Of a stretch of DNA of 8,852 nt, positions 1 to 6,743 are shown piece after piece (the stretch's first letter is position 1; each line of letters begins with the position of its first letter). A program made the position numbers and the translations under genes. The stretch is from Pseudomonadota bacterium. Lineage in GTDB: Bacteria; Pseudomonadota; Gammaproteobacteria; Pseudomonadales; Azotimanducaceae. The stretch lies in the NCBI GenBank assembly GCA_027622495.1, contig JAQBYL010000156.1, positions 1 to 8,852 on the forward strand. Reading direction: 5' to 3'. Below the pieces are notes generated by a model, which worked only from the letters and a program-made list of their open reading frames with translations, did no database searches and was not told where the DNA came from.

Positions 1-711
1 GTGCGCGGCGCCCGCACCCAGACTTACTCGATCATCCCCACCCGGCCCGGTACCGTCAGCCTGGGTGAGGTGGCAGTAGTCTGGTGGGATACGGCTGACA
101 AGACCGTCAAGCGGGCAGTGCTTCCCGAACGAACGGTTAACATCAACGGTGGGCTTCCTGTAGTTGCGCAAGCCACGCCCGCAGTTCAGACCACGCAACC
201 CGATCGAACAGAGAACCGTGAACAGACAGATCCTGTTGAGTATCTGAACCCGGGTCCAACCCCTGTGATGATTGCGCTCATGATCACCGGCGGGGTTGGC
301 TGGCTCCTTGCCGGCTGGCTCTATGTGCGTCGACGACAGGGTGCGCCAGCAGCGCTCGCCAGCCAACCAGAAACCACGCAGCAGAAACACACAGACAGCC
401 TGAAAACGCTCAAACAGGCCTGTGCAAGTGGTGATCTCGCCCTGGTTAGAAGCGCGCTGGTGAATTTTCTGCAAACCCACTATGCAACGTCACCACCGGA
501 AGCAATCCGGCGATTTCAACTGCTCGACACAGGGGCACAGCTAATGGGCGAGTTGAATACGGCGCTGTACGCTGACGCGGCATCACCACCGGATCACAAG
601 GCGATCGCCGAGCTGACACTCAAGACAGCTAAAGCACTGCGGAAAGTCTCTGACGAGCCCGGTTTTCGGCGCGGCTTACCGCCCCTTTATCCCCGCAGCA
701 CCCAAGCCTGA
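1..711 (+). CDS. batD: BatD-like protein, C-terminal part (5' end outside the window)
   Basis: This is the last 236 codons of an open frame with no stop before the left edge, so the GTG at base 1 is probably an internal Val. BatD-family proteins are usually about 500-600 residues, so more than half is missing. Seen: a beta-rich extracytoplasmic end with the family-like pattern YSIIPTRPG and a WWD at residues 28-30, a Gln/Thr/Pro-rich linker at about 50-86, one membrane helix at about 88-108, then an RRR stop-transfer patch at 110-112 and a helical cytosolic tail of about 125 residues. Known of the family: BatD sits with the BatA/BatB von Willebrand-domain proteins and a MoxR ATPase, and has been linked to stress or oxygen tolerance in Bacteroides and Leptospira; its biochemical role is unclear. 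The other bat genes would be expected upstream, off the edge (inference). The gene is convergent with pepN, 27 bases apart. Confidence 0.8.
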   Translation: MRGARTQTYSIIPTRPGTVSLGEVAVVWWDTADKTVKRAVLPERTVNINGGLPVVAQATPAVQTTQPDRTENREQTDPVEYLNPGPTPVMIALMITGGVGWLLAGWLYVRRRQGAPAALASQPETTQQKHTDSLKTLKQACASGDLALVRSALVNFLQTHYATSPPEAIRRFQLLDTGAQLMGELNTALYADAASPPDHKAIAELTLKTAKALRKVSDEPGFRRGLPPLYPRSTQA

Positions 712-736
712 GGCACACGAGGAAAGACCGGGTGCC
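698..736. repeat. Short inverted repeats between convergent batD and pepN
   Basis: Two weak overlapping inverted repeats lie at the convergent gene ends: GCACCC (698-703) with GGGTGC (730-735), and GGCAC (712-716) with GTGCC (732-736). They could form an imperfect hairpin in either transcript. No T-tract follows on either strand, so this is not a convincing intrinsic terminator. The gap of 712-738 holds nothing else visible. Confidence 0.2.
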
Positions 737-738
737 AA

Positions 739-3384
739 TCAGTTTTCCAGACTCTTGGTAACCACCTCAAACAGATCCTTCGAAGGGTTATCCCTCTGCG
801 CCAGGGATTCAAGCGCACTAACCATCTGCTGACCACGCGCCGGGGTGTACCGCTTCCAGCGTGTGAGAGGGATGGCGAGGCGCGCAGCAACCTGAGGATT
901 AATCACGTCAAGCCGCGCGATCCGCTCCGCCAGATACCCATAGCCTGACCCATCGGCCGCATGCAACCGCCGGTGGTTGTTCTGGCCGAATGCCGCATAG
1001 ATCGATCTGGCGCGATTGGGATTTCGCACATCAAAGGCCGGATGTTTCTCCAGTGCCTGCAGATCGCTGATGCTGAACTGATCGCTTGATGCCTGCATAC
1101 TGAACCACAGGTTCACCACCAGCGCTTCATCCTTGAACCGATCAAAGAAGGCAGACAGCACATCCTGCCGCGCGTGCGCCGGATAGGTGCCACTCACACA
1201 CATGGTTCTGAGTGCTGCAGACCGGTCGGTCAGGTTGTCAGCCCCGTTCAGATGTGTATCGAGAAGTGTCTGCACGCGATCTTGATCGAGCGCGTGGGCC
1301 AGATACGCAAGCGCCCTGTTGCGTAAGGCACGGGCACCCATCGATGCGGAGTCTGGAGCGTAAGGTCCGTCAGGTGACCACATTTCATAGAGTGTGTGTA
1401 AGGCTTCATTCAGTTGGCTGCCGATATCAAGGGCAAAACGGTCGAGCCCATCGCAGACCTGCTCCACCTGCGCAGGTCGGATCTGTTCAAACAGATAGCC
1501 GGCATCCGGCAGCGTGAGCATGGTGGCCAGGAGCTTACGTTCCTCTGCGTCAATGCCGCGCACCAGGGCACTGTTAACAAGATGCTCGAACAACTCGACT
1601 ATTCCCCCTGAGATGGGTTCACCGGCTCCCACTTTCGGAATTTCCTCTACCAGAAGCGATTGCAGGGCATCCCACCTGGCAAAACCATCGCTGTCATATT
1701 TTGCCAGGTGGATCAGAGCATCCCGCGAGCGCGGGTAGTCCACCCGGACAGGGGCCGAGAAACCGCGCAGAAAACTGACCGTCGCCTCACTGGCAGATTT
1801 GAAACGCACTTCGGTTTCTTCGCCTTGCAGGTGAACCAACACACCCTCCGGTCTGACCTGCGATGGTGCCGTACTGATGACGGGTGCATCCACCGGCTGC
1901 CCATCCACCCCGATCAGACCGAGCAGCAAAGGCATGTGGAACGGGGCTTTATCTGGTGCCCCCGGTGTGGGCGGACAACTCTGATGCACCCGTAGAACCA
2001 GATCGCTCCCCTCCTCCCTCTGCTCGACCTTCAGAACCGGTGTGCCCGCCTGCGTGTACCACAGCCGGAACTGCGACAGGTCGACATCATTGGCCTCTTC
2101 CATGGCAACCACAAAGTCTTCGGTTGTCACGGCCTCACCATCGTGTCTGTCGAAATACACATCACAGCCTTTGCGGAAGCCTTCCTCACCCAGCAGCGTG
2201 TGAATCATGCCCACCACTTCTGCACCCTTTTCGTAGATGGTGGTGGTGTAAAAGTTCGATATCTCTATGTACGACGCTGGTCGGACCGGGTGAGCCAGAG
2301 GACCGGCGTCTTCGGCAAACTGGATGGATCGCAGAAAGGTGACGTCATCGATACGCTTGACGGTGCGGGAGCCCATGTCGGACGAGAATTCTGCGTCACG
2401 AAACACGGTAAACCCTTCTTTCAGACTCAGCTGAAACCAGTCACGACAGGTCACCCGATTGCCAGACCAGTTGTGAAAGTACTCGTGTGCAACCACCGCT
2501 TCGACCCGCTCATAGGCTGCGTCCGTTGCTGTGTCAGGAGATGCCAGCACGCAGGACGTGTTAAATATGTTCAGGCCCTTGTTTTCCATGGCGCCCATGT
2601 TGAAATCTTCGACCGCAACGATCATGAAGATGTCCAGGTCGTATTCGCGACCAAAACGCTGCTCGTCCCAGGCCATGGCTCGTTTCAGTGCGTCCATAGC
2701 GTAATCACACTGCCCGATGTTGTGCGGCTCGGTGTAGATTTCCAGACGGACTTCGCGCCTGCTCATGGTTGTGAACGTACTTTTAAGACAGGCAAGATCT
2801 CCCGCGACCAGAGCAAACAGGTAGCTCGGTTTCGGGAACGGGTCCTCCCAGACCACCGTTCGTCTTCCGTTATTTGTTTTATCTTCGATCAGATTGCCAT
2901 TCGAAAGAAGGTTGGGATAAAGCTGTGAGTCGGCCGTGATGCTTGTGGTGAACCTGGACAGAATATCCGGCCGGTCCTGATAGTAGGTGATGCGGCGGAA
3001 ACCCTGCGCCTCACACTGGGTGCAGTACATACCGCTGGATTTATACAGACCTTCAAGGGCCAGGTTCTCTTCAGGGTGAATCCGGGTCACGATCCTGATC
3101 TCTACTGCATCCTTCAGGTTGGGGATAACCAGCTGCTCGTCATCGACACTGTATTCGTTGCCAGCAAGCAGTTCACCGTCGACTGAAACACTGATTAGAT
3201 CCAGCATTTCACCGTCCAGAACCAGTGGGCCGTCACCGCCGGGCAGGTAGCGTTCAACTTTCAGAGTGCTGGTAACTTCTGTTGATCCTGCTGCAAGATC
3301 AAACGCAAGCCTGGTTTCAACGGTGTGAAACTCGGGGCGCTCGTAGTCAACCAGACGAATCACCGGCGGGTTAGCATCTCTCAT
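739..3384 (-). CDS. pepN: Aminopeptidase N (M1 zinc metallopeptidase)
   Basis: An 881-residue M1-family aminopeptidase that removes N-terminal residues from peptides in the cytosol during peptide turnover; no signal peptide is visible. E. coli PepN is 870 residues, so this is full length. Seen: the substrate N-terminus-binding GAMEN motif at 264-268; the zinc site HEYFH at 300-304 with the third ligand Glu323 in LKEGFT, giving ligands His300, His304 and Glu323 and general base Glu301; and the transition-state Tyr384 in IYEKGAEV. The conserved CTQCEAQGFRRITYY block sits near 121-135. These residues track E. coli PepN at an offset of about 3-4. The C-terminal half, about 440-881, fits the small beta domain and the large helical domain. 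The start is ATG: it overlaps the stop of the preceding DUF2797 gene by one base (TGATG) and has a GGAG 8 bases upstream. It is the last gene of the rhomboid-DUF2797-pepN operon. No key residue is missing. Confidence 0.97.
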   Translation of the reverse strand: MRDANPPVIRLVDYERPEFHTVETRLAFDLAAGSTEVTSTLKVERYLPGGDGPLVLDGEMLDLISVSVDGELLAGNEYSVDDEQLVIPNLKDAVEIRIVTRIHPEENLALEGLYKSSGMYCTQCEAQGFRRITYYQDRPDILSRFTTSITADSQLYPNLLSNGNLIEDKTNNGRRTVVWEDPFPKPSYLFALVAGDLACLKSTFTTMSRREVRLEIYTEPHNIGQCDYAMDALKRAMAWDEQRFGREYDLDIFMIVAVEDFNMGAMENKGLNIFNTSCVLASPDTATDAAYERVEAVVAHEYFHNWSGNRVTCRDWFQLSLKEGFTVFRDAEFSSDMGSRTVKRIDDVTFLRSIQFAEDAGPLAHPVRPASYIEISNFYTTTIYEKGAEVVGMIHTLLGEEGFRKGCDVYFDRHDGEAVTTEDFVVAMEEANDVDLSQFRLWYTQAGTPVLKVEQREEGSDLVLRVHQSCPPTPGAPDKAPFHMPLLLGLIGVDGQPVDAPVISTAPSQVRPEGVLVHLQGEETEVRFKSASEATVSFLRGFSAPVRVDYPRSRDALIHLAKYDSDGFARWDALQSLLVEEIPKVGAGEPISGGIVELFEHLVNSALVRGIDAEERKLLATMLTLPDAGYLFEQIRPAQVEQVCDGLDRFALDIGSQLNEALHTLYEMWSPDGPYAPDSASMGARALRNRALAYLAHALDQDRVQTLLDTHLNGADNLTDRSAALRTMCVSGTYPAHARQDVLSAFFDRFKDEALVVNLWFSMQASSDQFSISDLQALEKHPAFDVRNPNRARSIYAAFGQNNHRRLHAADGSGYGYLAERIARLDVINPQVAARLAIPLTRWKRYTPARGQQMVSALESLAQRDNPSKDLFEVVTKSLEN

Positions 3385-4247
3385 CAGAATAACTCCATCT
3401 GGGTGTCTGCCTCAGGGGTGACATTTAACAAGTCATCCGCAACAAGTTGGACATTTACGTTGTAGGATCGGTGTTGTCGGACGTTGAATACACCGTGTTC
3501 GAAGATCAGGAACTGACCCTTTATAGCCATCAGCCTGCCTTCGACAACAGGCGTCTGACCAGACAACACAAACCGATTGTTCAACGACCTGGTTGGCAAT
3601 TTTTCCGGCTCACCCGGATAGGTGAATGCAACCGGTTCGGCATCGAACCCAGTCACACCTTCTGGAAGATTTACCAGGTTTGTAACCCGTCGCTTGATTG
3701 CCTCCAGATCGACTGACTCACCACTTTCTGTGAGCATTTTTCGCCAGTCGGTTCGATCACTCATATGCTGAGTCAGCATGACCTCGACCACACCGGCAAG
3801 ATGGCGGGTCTGAGCGCGGTACACGGGCACCGCCTTGCAGGCACCCTGGTCAATCCAGCGGGTCAACTGCTGGCCTTCGCGGGTCAGACCGACTTTAGGA
3901 CCACTCGAACAGGCGAGATAAACCACATGCGTCTGCATGCAGAACCCGTCCGCCCATTCGGGCTCCCGACAGGTACCCAAGGCATAGTGACAGCGGTCCG
4001 GTCTCACAATGCACAGATCGGTCTGGGCAAGGGTCTTGAAACACTGATAACAGTAACCGCCGCTGTAGCTGCGGCTGGTCGGATTGCCGCAATGTGCACA
4101 CAGGATCTGGTCAGAATATTCGATTCTCAAACCATGCCCGATCAGATCGGCGAGAGGAGTCTGGCTTTCTCCAACTCGCAGCTCGTAGCTGACCATACCG
4201 TGGTCAAACGACACAGCCATCTTGTTCAGCACGCCGCTAACGTTCAT
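3384..4247 (-). CDS. DUF2797 family cysteine-rich protein
   Basis: A 287-residue protein of unknown function, recognised as DUF2797 from its typical order of blocks. Seen: an N-terminal beta-rich segment at about 1-45; a likely zinc-binding region with CxxC at 50-53 and 66-69 and further Cys at 79, 86, 93 and 103 (blocks SGGYCYQCF, DLCI..PDRCHY, GTCREPEW); a central block with VVYLA at 108-112, KVGLTR at 118-123 and RWIDQGA at 130-136; then Glu155 and SDRTDWRKML at 163-172; and a beta-rich C-terminal domain to the end. No signal peptide or membrane helix is seen, so it is presumably cytosolic. The first ATG is chosen because related proteins have residues before the KM at 9-10; it overlaps the end of the rhomboid gene by 11 bases, with no strong Shine-Dalgarno. 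It is the middle gene of the operon with pepN. The central block resembles a GIY-YIG nuclease core (inference, see findings). Family assignment is firm; function is unknown. Confidence 0.88.
   Translation of the reverse strand: MNVSGVLNKMAVSFDHGMVSYELRVGESQTPLADLIGHGLRIEYSDQILCAHCGNPTSRSYSGGYCYQCFKTLAQTDLCIVRPDRCHYALGTCREPEWADGFCMQTHVVYLACSSGPKVGLTREGQQLTRWIDQGACKAVPVYRAQTRHLAGVVEVMLTQHMSDRTDWRKMLTESGESVDLEAIKRRVTNLVNLPEGVTGFDAEPVAFTYPGEPEKLPTRSLNNRFVLSGQTPVVEGRLMAIKGQFLIFEHGVFNVRQHRSYNVNVQLVADDLLNVTPEADTQMELF
3393..3396 (-). promoter_or_regulatory. Shine-Dalgarno for pepN
   Basis: On the minus strand GGAG lies 8 bases before the pepN ATG, inside the last codons of the DUF2797 gene. It supports that ATG as the start and suggests ribosome re-initiation at the overlapping TGATG. 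Confidence 0.6.
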
Positions 4248-5091
4248 CGGAAGCTTTCGTTAACGCAGTAAGAAACCCCAGCACCCCGCCACTGATCAGA
4301 CCCGACCAGTGGGCAGCGTTGGCGATGTTCAGACCAATCAGTTCGGTGACACCGGTGGATAGCAACAGCAGAAACACCAGAAAACTGACCTTGACCCCCG
4401 GCGGCAGTTTCCAGCAGCTCATCAAGGGCTGCATCCGCTCGCGCACCAGCACAAACCCCAGGAGGCCGTAGGCAACGCCGGAAAGACCACCAAAGTTCCA
4501 GTATTCGATAGCCAGCACCTGAGTCAGGTTGCTGATCACCCCGATGACCACAACCGCCGTGATGAACATCAAAGGCCCGCTGCCCTGCTCCACCCGGCGG
4601 CCGAATTCGTACACGGCCACGCAGTTGAACAGCAGGTGGTAGACGCTGAAGTGGATGAACACCGGTGTCAGCCAGCGCCACGGCTGCCCGGAGCCAAGCA
4701 CCTGGCCAAGCGTGACGGCGGGACTGGTGAGGGTCTTCAGATCGACAATGGTCAACCACATCGCAAGTCCACTGGGTTGACCGCCTGTCAGGCCGGAAAT
4801 CAGCGGATAGCGCACAACGGTCAGCAGGAGCAGCGCCACCACGGCCGGTGTGGCCCGCAACCGCGCAAGGATCGGGCTTAAGGGGGTGGGTCGACGTTCA
4901 ACCGTCAAATGCAGCTTGCCTTCACGCCAGGCCCGGTAATCCGACCGGACTTTTGCCTCAAGGCCTGCATCCATCAGCTCCAAAATCTGTTGCCCGCGCT
5001 CCTCGAATATCCGGTGGGGCACCTTGAGATGCCACAGGTACGCGGAAAAGTCCGATAAATCAGTGGTGGCCGGAACCTCAATTACACGCAT
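4237..5091 (-). CDS. Rhomboid family intramembrane serine protease (GlpG-like)
   Basis: A 284-residue membrane protease that cleaves transmembrane helices within the lipid bilayer. Seen: a soluble N-terminal domain at about 1-65, similar in layout to the cytosolic domain of E. coli GlpG, then about six membrane helices at roughly 83-100, 145-163, 173-192, 201-216, 235-253 and 258-276. The catalytic dyad is Ser204 in GLSG (202-205) and His261 in NAAHWSG. The oxyanion-side residues His152 and Asn156 (HLLFN) and Tyr208 are also present, as is the WRWLTPVFIH loop-1 region. It therefore looks like an active protease. The frame stays open to 5181, but the ATG at 5091 (MRVIEV) is chosen: the extra 30 residues do not resemble GlpG and would overlap xdhC. 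It is the first gene of the rhomboid-DUF2797-pepN operon. Whether it is the true glpG orthologue is not settled, because no glp genes are nearby. Confidence 0.93.
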   Translation of the reverse strand: MRVIEVPATTDLSDFSAYLWHLKVPHRIFEERGQQILELMDAGLEAKVRSDYRAWREGKLHLTVERRPTPLSPILARLRATPAVVALLLLTVVRYPLISGLTGGQPSGLAMWLTIVDLKTLTSPAVTLGQVLGSGQPWRWLTPVFIHFSVYHLLFNCVAVYEFGRRVEQGSGPLMFITAVVVIGVISNLTQVLAIEYWNFGGLSGVAYGLLGFVLVRERMQPLMSCWKLPPGVKVSFLVFLLLLSTGVTELIGLNIANAAHWSGLISGGVLGFLTALTKASDER

Positions 5092-5126
5092 GAACCGCTG
5101 GCGAAGTGGTAGTAGACTGGTGCCAC

Positions 5127-5154
5127 AACATACGGGCCCTGTGTGGATATGCAA
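5127..5154 (-). promoter_or_regulatory. Possible sigma70 promoter for the rhomboid operon
   Basis: On the minus strand TTGCAT (5154-5149) and TATGTT (5132-5127) are separated by 16 bases, which places a transcript start about 28 bases before the rhomboid ATG at 5091. The match is moderate (3 of 6 and 4 of 6). The -35 box would lie over the xdhC start codons, so divergent transcription could interfere. Confidence 0.3.
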
Positions 5155-6150
5155 GCTGTAGACAACGAAGTACTCAACCAAGTCCGTTCCTGGCTGAATC
5201 AGGGCGAAACCTGCTGGCTTTCGACGGTGATTCAGACCTGGGGATCTTCACCCCGACCCATTGGCAGCCTGTTTGCCTGCAATGCCGCCGGGCACATCGT
5301 CGGCTCGCTGTCAGGGGGCTGCGTAGAAGACGATCTGCTCGAAAAGCTCATGAAAGGCGATCTCGCCGCCGAGCGTGCGCAGTTTTTCCAATACGGTATC
5401 AGCGCAGAAGAAACCGAAAAACTCGGCCTGCCCTGCGGCGGGCATCTGCATATTGTGGTGGAACCGGTGCGACCTGACGCCGCGACCATCGATCATTTCG
5501 AGCACCTGACCGCCCGCGTCGGGGATCGTCGCTGTGTGCGTCGAACAGTGGATCTGTTGCACAAAACCTTCGCCCACAGCGATGTGGACAAACATGAAAA
5601 ACTGATCTGGGACGAAGCGGGTCAGACGCTGACCCATACCTACGGTCCACGCCACCAGCTCTTTATCATCGGCGCCGGCATGGTGTCGCGATACCTCGCC
5701 GACTTCGCTCAAACCCTGGATTACCACGTGACCGTCTGCGATCCACGAAAGGATCTGCTTGAGACCTTCGCCGTCCCCGGAACTCAGCTGGTGGCTGACA
5801 TGCCGGACGACGCCGTCAAAAAATACGCAAACGACCCCTCTTCAGCCATTGTCGCCCTCACCCACGATCCACGCATCGATGACATGGGCCTCATGGAGGC
5901 GCTCAAGACCAATGCATTTTACATCGGCGCCATGGGCTCAAGCCGAACCAGTGCGGGTCGACGGGAGCGGCTCAAAATGCTCGATCTCACCGAGGCGCAA
6001 ATCGATCGTCTGCATGCCCCTATTGGGCTCGCCATCGGCAGCAAGACCCCGCCGGAAATCGCCATCTCGGTGATCGCCGAGATCACTGCAGTGCGGCATG
6101 GAATTGCCGCGGCGCGGGAACCAGCCCGGATCCACGCGAGTGCCGGCTGA
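5149..6150 (+). CDS. XdhC/CoxI family molybdoenzyme maturation protein
   Basis: A 333-residue XdhC-family protein. Known of the family: XdhC binds molybdenum cofactor, aids its sulfuration and delivers it to xanthine dehydrogenase-type enzymes in the cytosol. Seen: the N-terminal XdhC_CoxI domain with GSSPRPIGS at 32-40, SGGCVE at 55-60 and LPCGG at 94-98, whose two Cys are typical of the family; a linker at about 110-165; then the C-terminal Rossmann domain with FIIGAGMVSRYLA (dinucleotide-type Gly loop at about 175-177), YIGAMGSSRT at 258-267 and the end motif PIGLAIGSKTPPEIA from about 291. It is full length. ATG at 5149 is preferred; a GTG two codons earlier at 5143 is possible, and neither has a clear Shine-Dalgarno. 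It overlaps the downstream mocA-like gene. No xanthine dehydrogenase or CO dehydrogenase structural gene is in the window, so the client enzyme is unknown. Confidence 0.9.
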   Translation: MQAVDNEVLNQVRSWLNQGETCWLSTVIQTWGSSPRPIGSLFACNAAGHIVGSLSGGCVEDDLLEKLMKGDLAAERAQFFQYGISAEETEKLGLPCGGHLHIVVEPVRPDAATIDHFEHLTARVGDRRCVRRTVDLLHKTFAHSDVDKHEKLIWDEAGQTLTHTYGPRHQLFIIGAGMVSRYLADFAQTLDYHVTVCDPRKDLLETFAVPGTQLVADMPDDAVKKYANDPSSAIVALTHDPRIDDMGLMEALKTNAFYIGAMGSSRTSAGRRERLKMLDLTEAQIDRLHAPIGLAIGSKTPPEIAISVIAEITAVRHGIAAAREPARIHASAG

Positions 6151-6700
6151 CGGCGGTGCACTGATCCTCGCGGCGGGGCAATCAAAACGCTACGGCGGCG
6201 ACAAGCGCTATCATCCAATCGACGGTCAGCCCATGCTGCTCGCAACCATCAACCGCTATACCGAAGTCTTCGGGCAGATCATCGTCGTCCTGCGGGCGCA
6301 GGATCATGCGACCGCCGATCTGCTGGCAGACATCCCCTTTGTTCACGCTGAATACGCAGATCTGGGCATGGGGCACTCGCTGGCCTGTGGTGCAGGTGCG
6401 GCTCTAACGGCGCAGTGGCGCCACGCGTTCGTCGCCCTGGCTGACATGCCCTTTGTTCGAGCCGCAACCTTGCGTCTTCTCAATCAGACGATGACCACGG
6501 AACGTCCAGCTATCCTGCAACCTGTGTTTAACAACACACCCGGGCACCCGGTGGGATTCAGTAACCGGCTTTTTACCCGCCTGCAGAGGTTGCAGGGAGA
6601 TGAAGGTGCGCGATCCGTTCTGGCCGAATGCGCTGACGACTGCGTGCGTTTGAACGTCGAGGATCCAGGCGTGCTGACCGATGTCGACACCCCTTCATAA
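6140..6700 (+). CDS. mocA: MocA-like molybdenum cofactor cytidylyltransferase (MobA-like NTP transferase)
   Basis: A 186-residue nucleotidyltransferase that probably joins CMP to molybdopterin to form the dinucleotide cofactor used by xanthine dehydrogenase and CO dehydrogenase-type enzymes. Seen: the nucleotide-binding signature LAAGQSKRYGGDK at 10-22; GMGHSLA at 76-82; the metal-binding ADMPFV at 101-106; GHPVGF at 135-140; GDEGAR at 153-158; and DVDTP at 181-185. The LAAG form, rather than LAGG, together with the XdhC neighbour, favours CTP-using MocA over GTP-using MobA (family knowledge plus inference). The start is uncertain. GTG at 6140 gives an 11-base overlap with the xdhC stop and begins just before the first beta strand, with a weak GGA 9 bases upstream. 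ATG at 6098 would add 14 Arg/Pro-rich residues and a 53-base overlap. It ends 43 bases from the convergent nadK. Confidence 0.85.
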   Translation: MPADGGALILAAGQSKRYGGDKRYHPIDGQPMLLATINRYTEVFGQIIVVLRAQDHATADLLADIPFVHAEYADLGMGHSLACGAGAALTAQWRHAFVALADMPFVRAATLRLLNQTMTTERPAILQPVFNNTPGHPVGFSNRLFTRLQRLQGDEGARSVLAECADDCVRLNVEDPGVLTDVDTPS

Positions 6701-6738
6701 CCGGCTACCTCAGATCACCTGCTGAATCCCTCAGCCGG
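6701..6738. repeat. Inverted repeat between convergent mocA-like gene and nadK
   Basis: CCGGCT (6701-6706) pairs with AGCCGG (6733-6738). Inside this span GCTGA (6721-6725) and TCAGC (6731-6735) form an alternative 5-base stem with a 5-base loop. Position right after one stop codon and just before the other suggests a shared bidirectional termination hairpin. There is no T-tract on either side, so intrinsic termination is weakly supported. Confidence 0.3.
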
Positions 6739-6743
6739 ATCAA

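Noticed and set aside
2143..2928. 261-codon open frame on the + strand opposite pepN
   Set aside because: It lies entirely antisense to the catalytic domain of pepN, shows no recognisable domain, and is explained by codon bias of the real gene in GC-rich DNA.
3765..4271. 168-codon + strand open frame opposite the DUF2797 gene
   Set aside because: Antisense to conserved cysteine-rich codons; no domain or ribosome site supports it.
4244..4759. 171-codon minus-strand open frame inside the rhomboid gene
   Set aside because: A shifted-frame shadow; the rhomboid frame holds all the catalytic motifs without interruption.
5024..5059. Possible xdhC promoter with TTGAGA and GATAAA inside the rhomboid gene
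   Set aside because: The spacing of 24 bases is too long for a sigma70 promoter.
5092..5181. Thirty extra N-terminal residues of the rhomboid protein
   Set aside because: The extension is not GlpG-like and would overlap xdhC; the ATG at 5091 starts a typical GlpG-like soluble domain.
6098..6139. ATG start for the mocA-like gene at 6098
   Set aside because: It adds 14 Arg/Pro-rich residues before the first strand and lengthens the overlap with xdhC to 53 bases; GTG at 6140 fits better, though not decisively.
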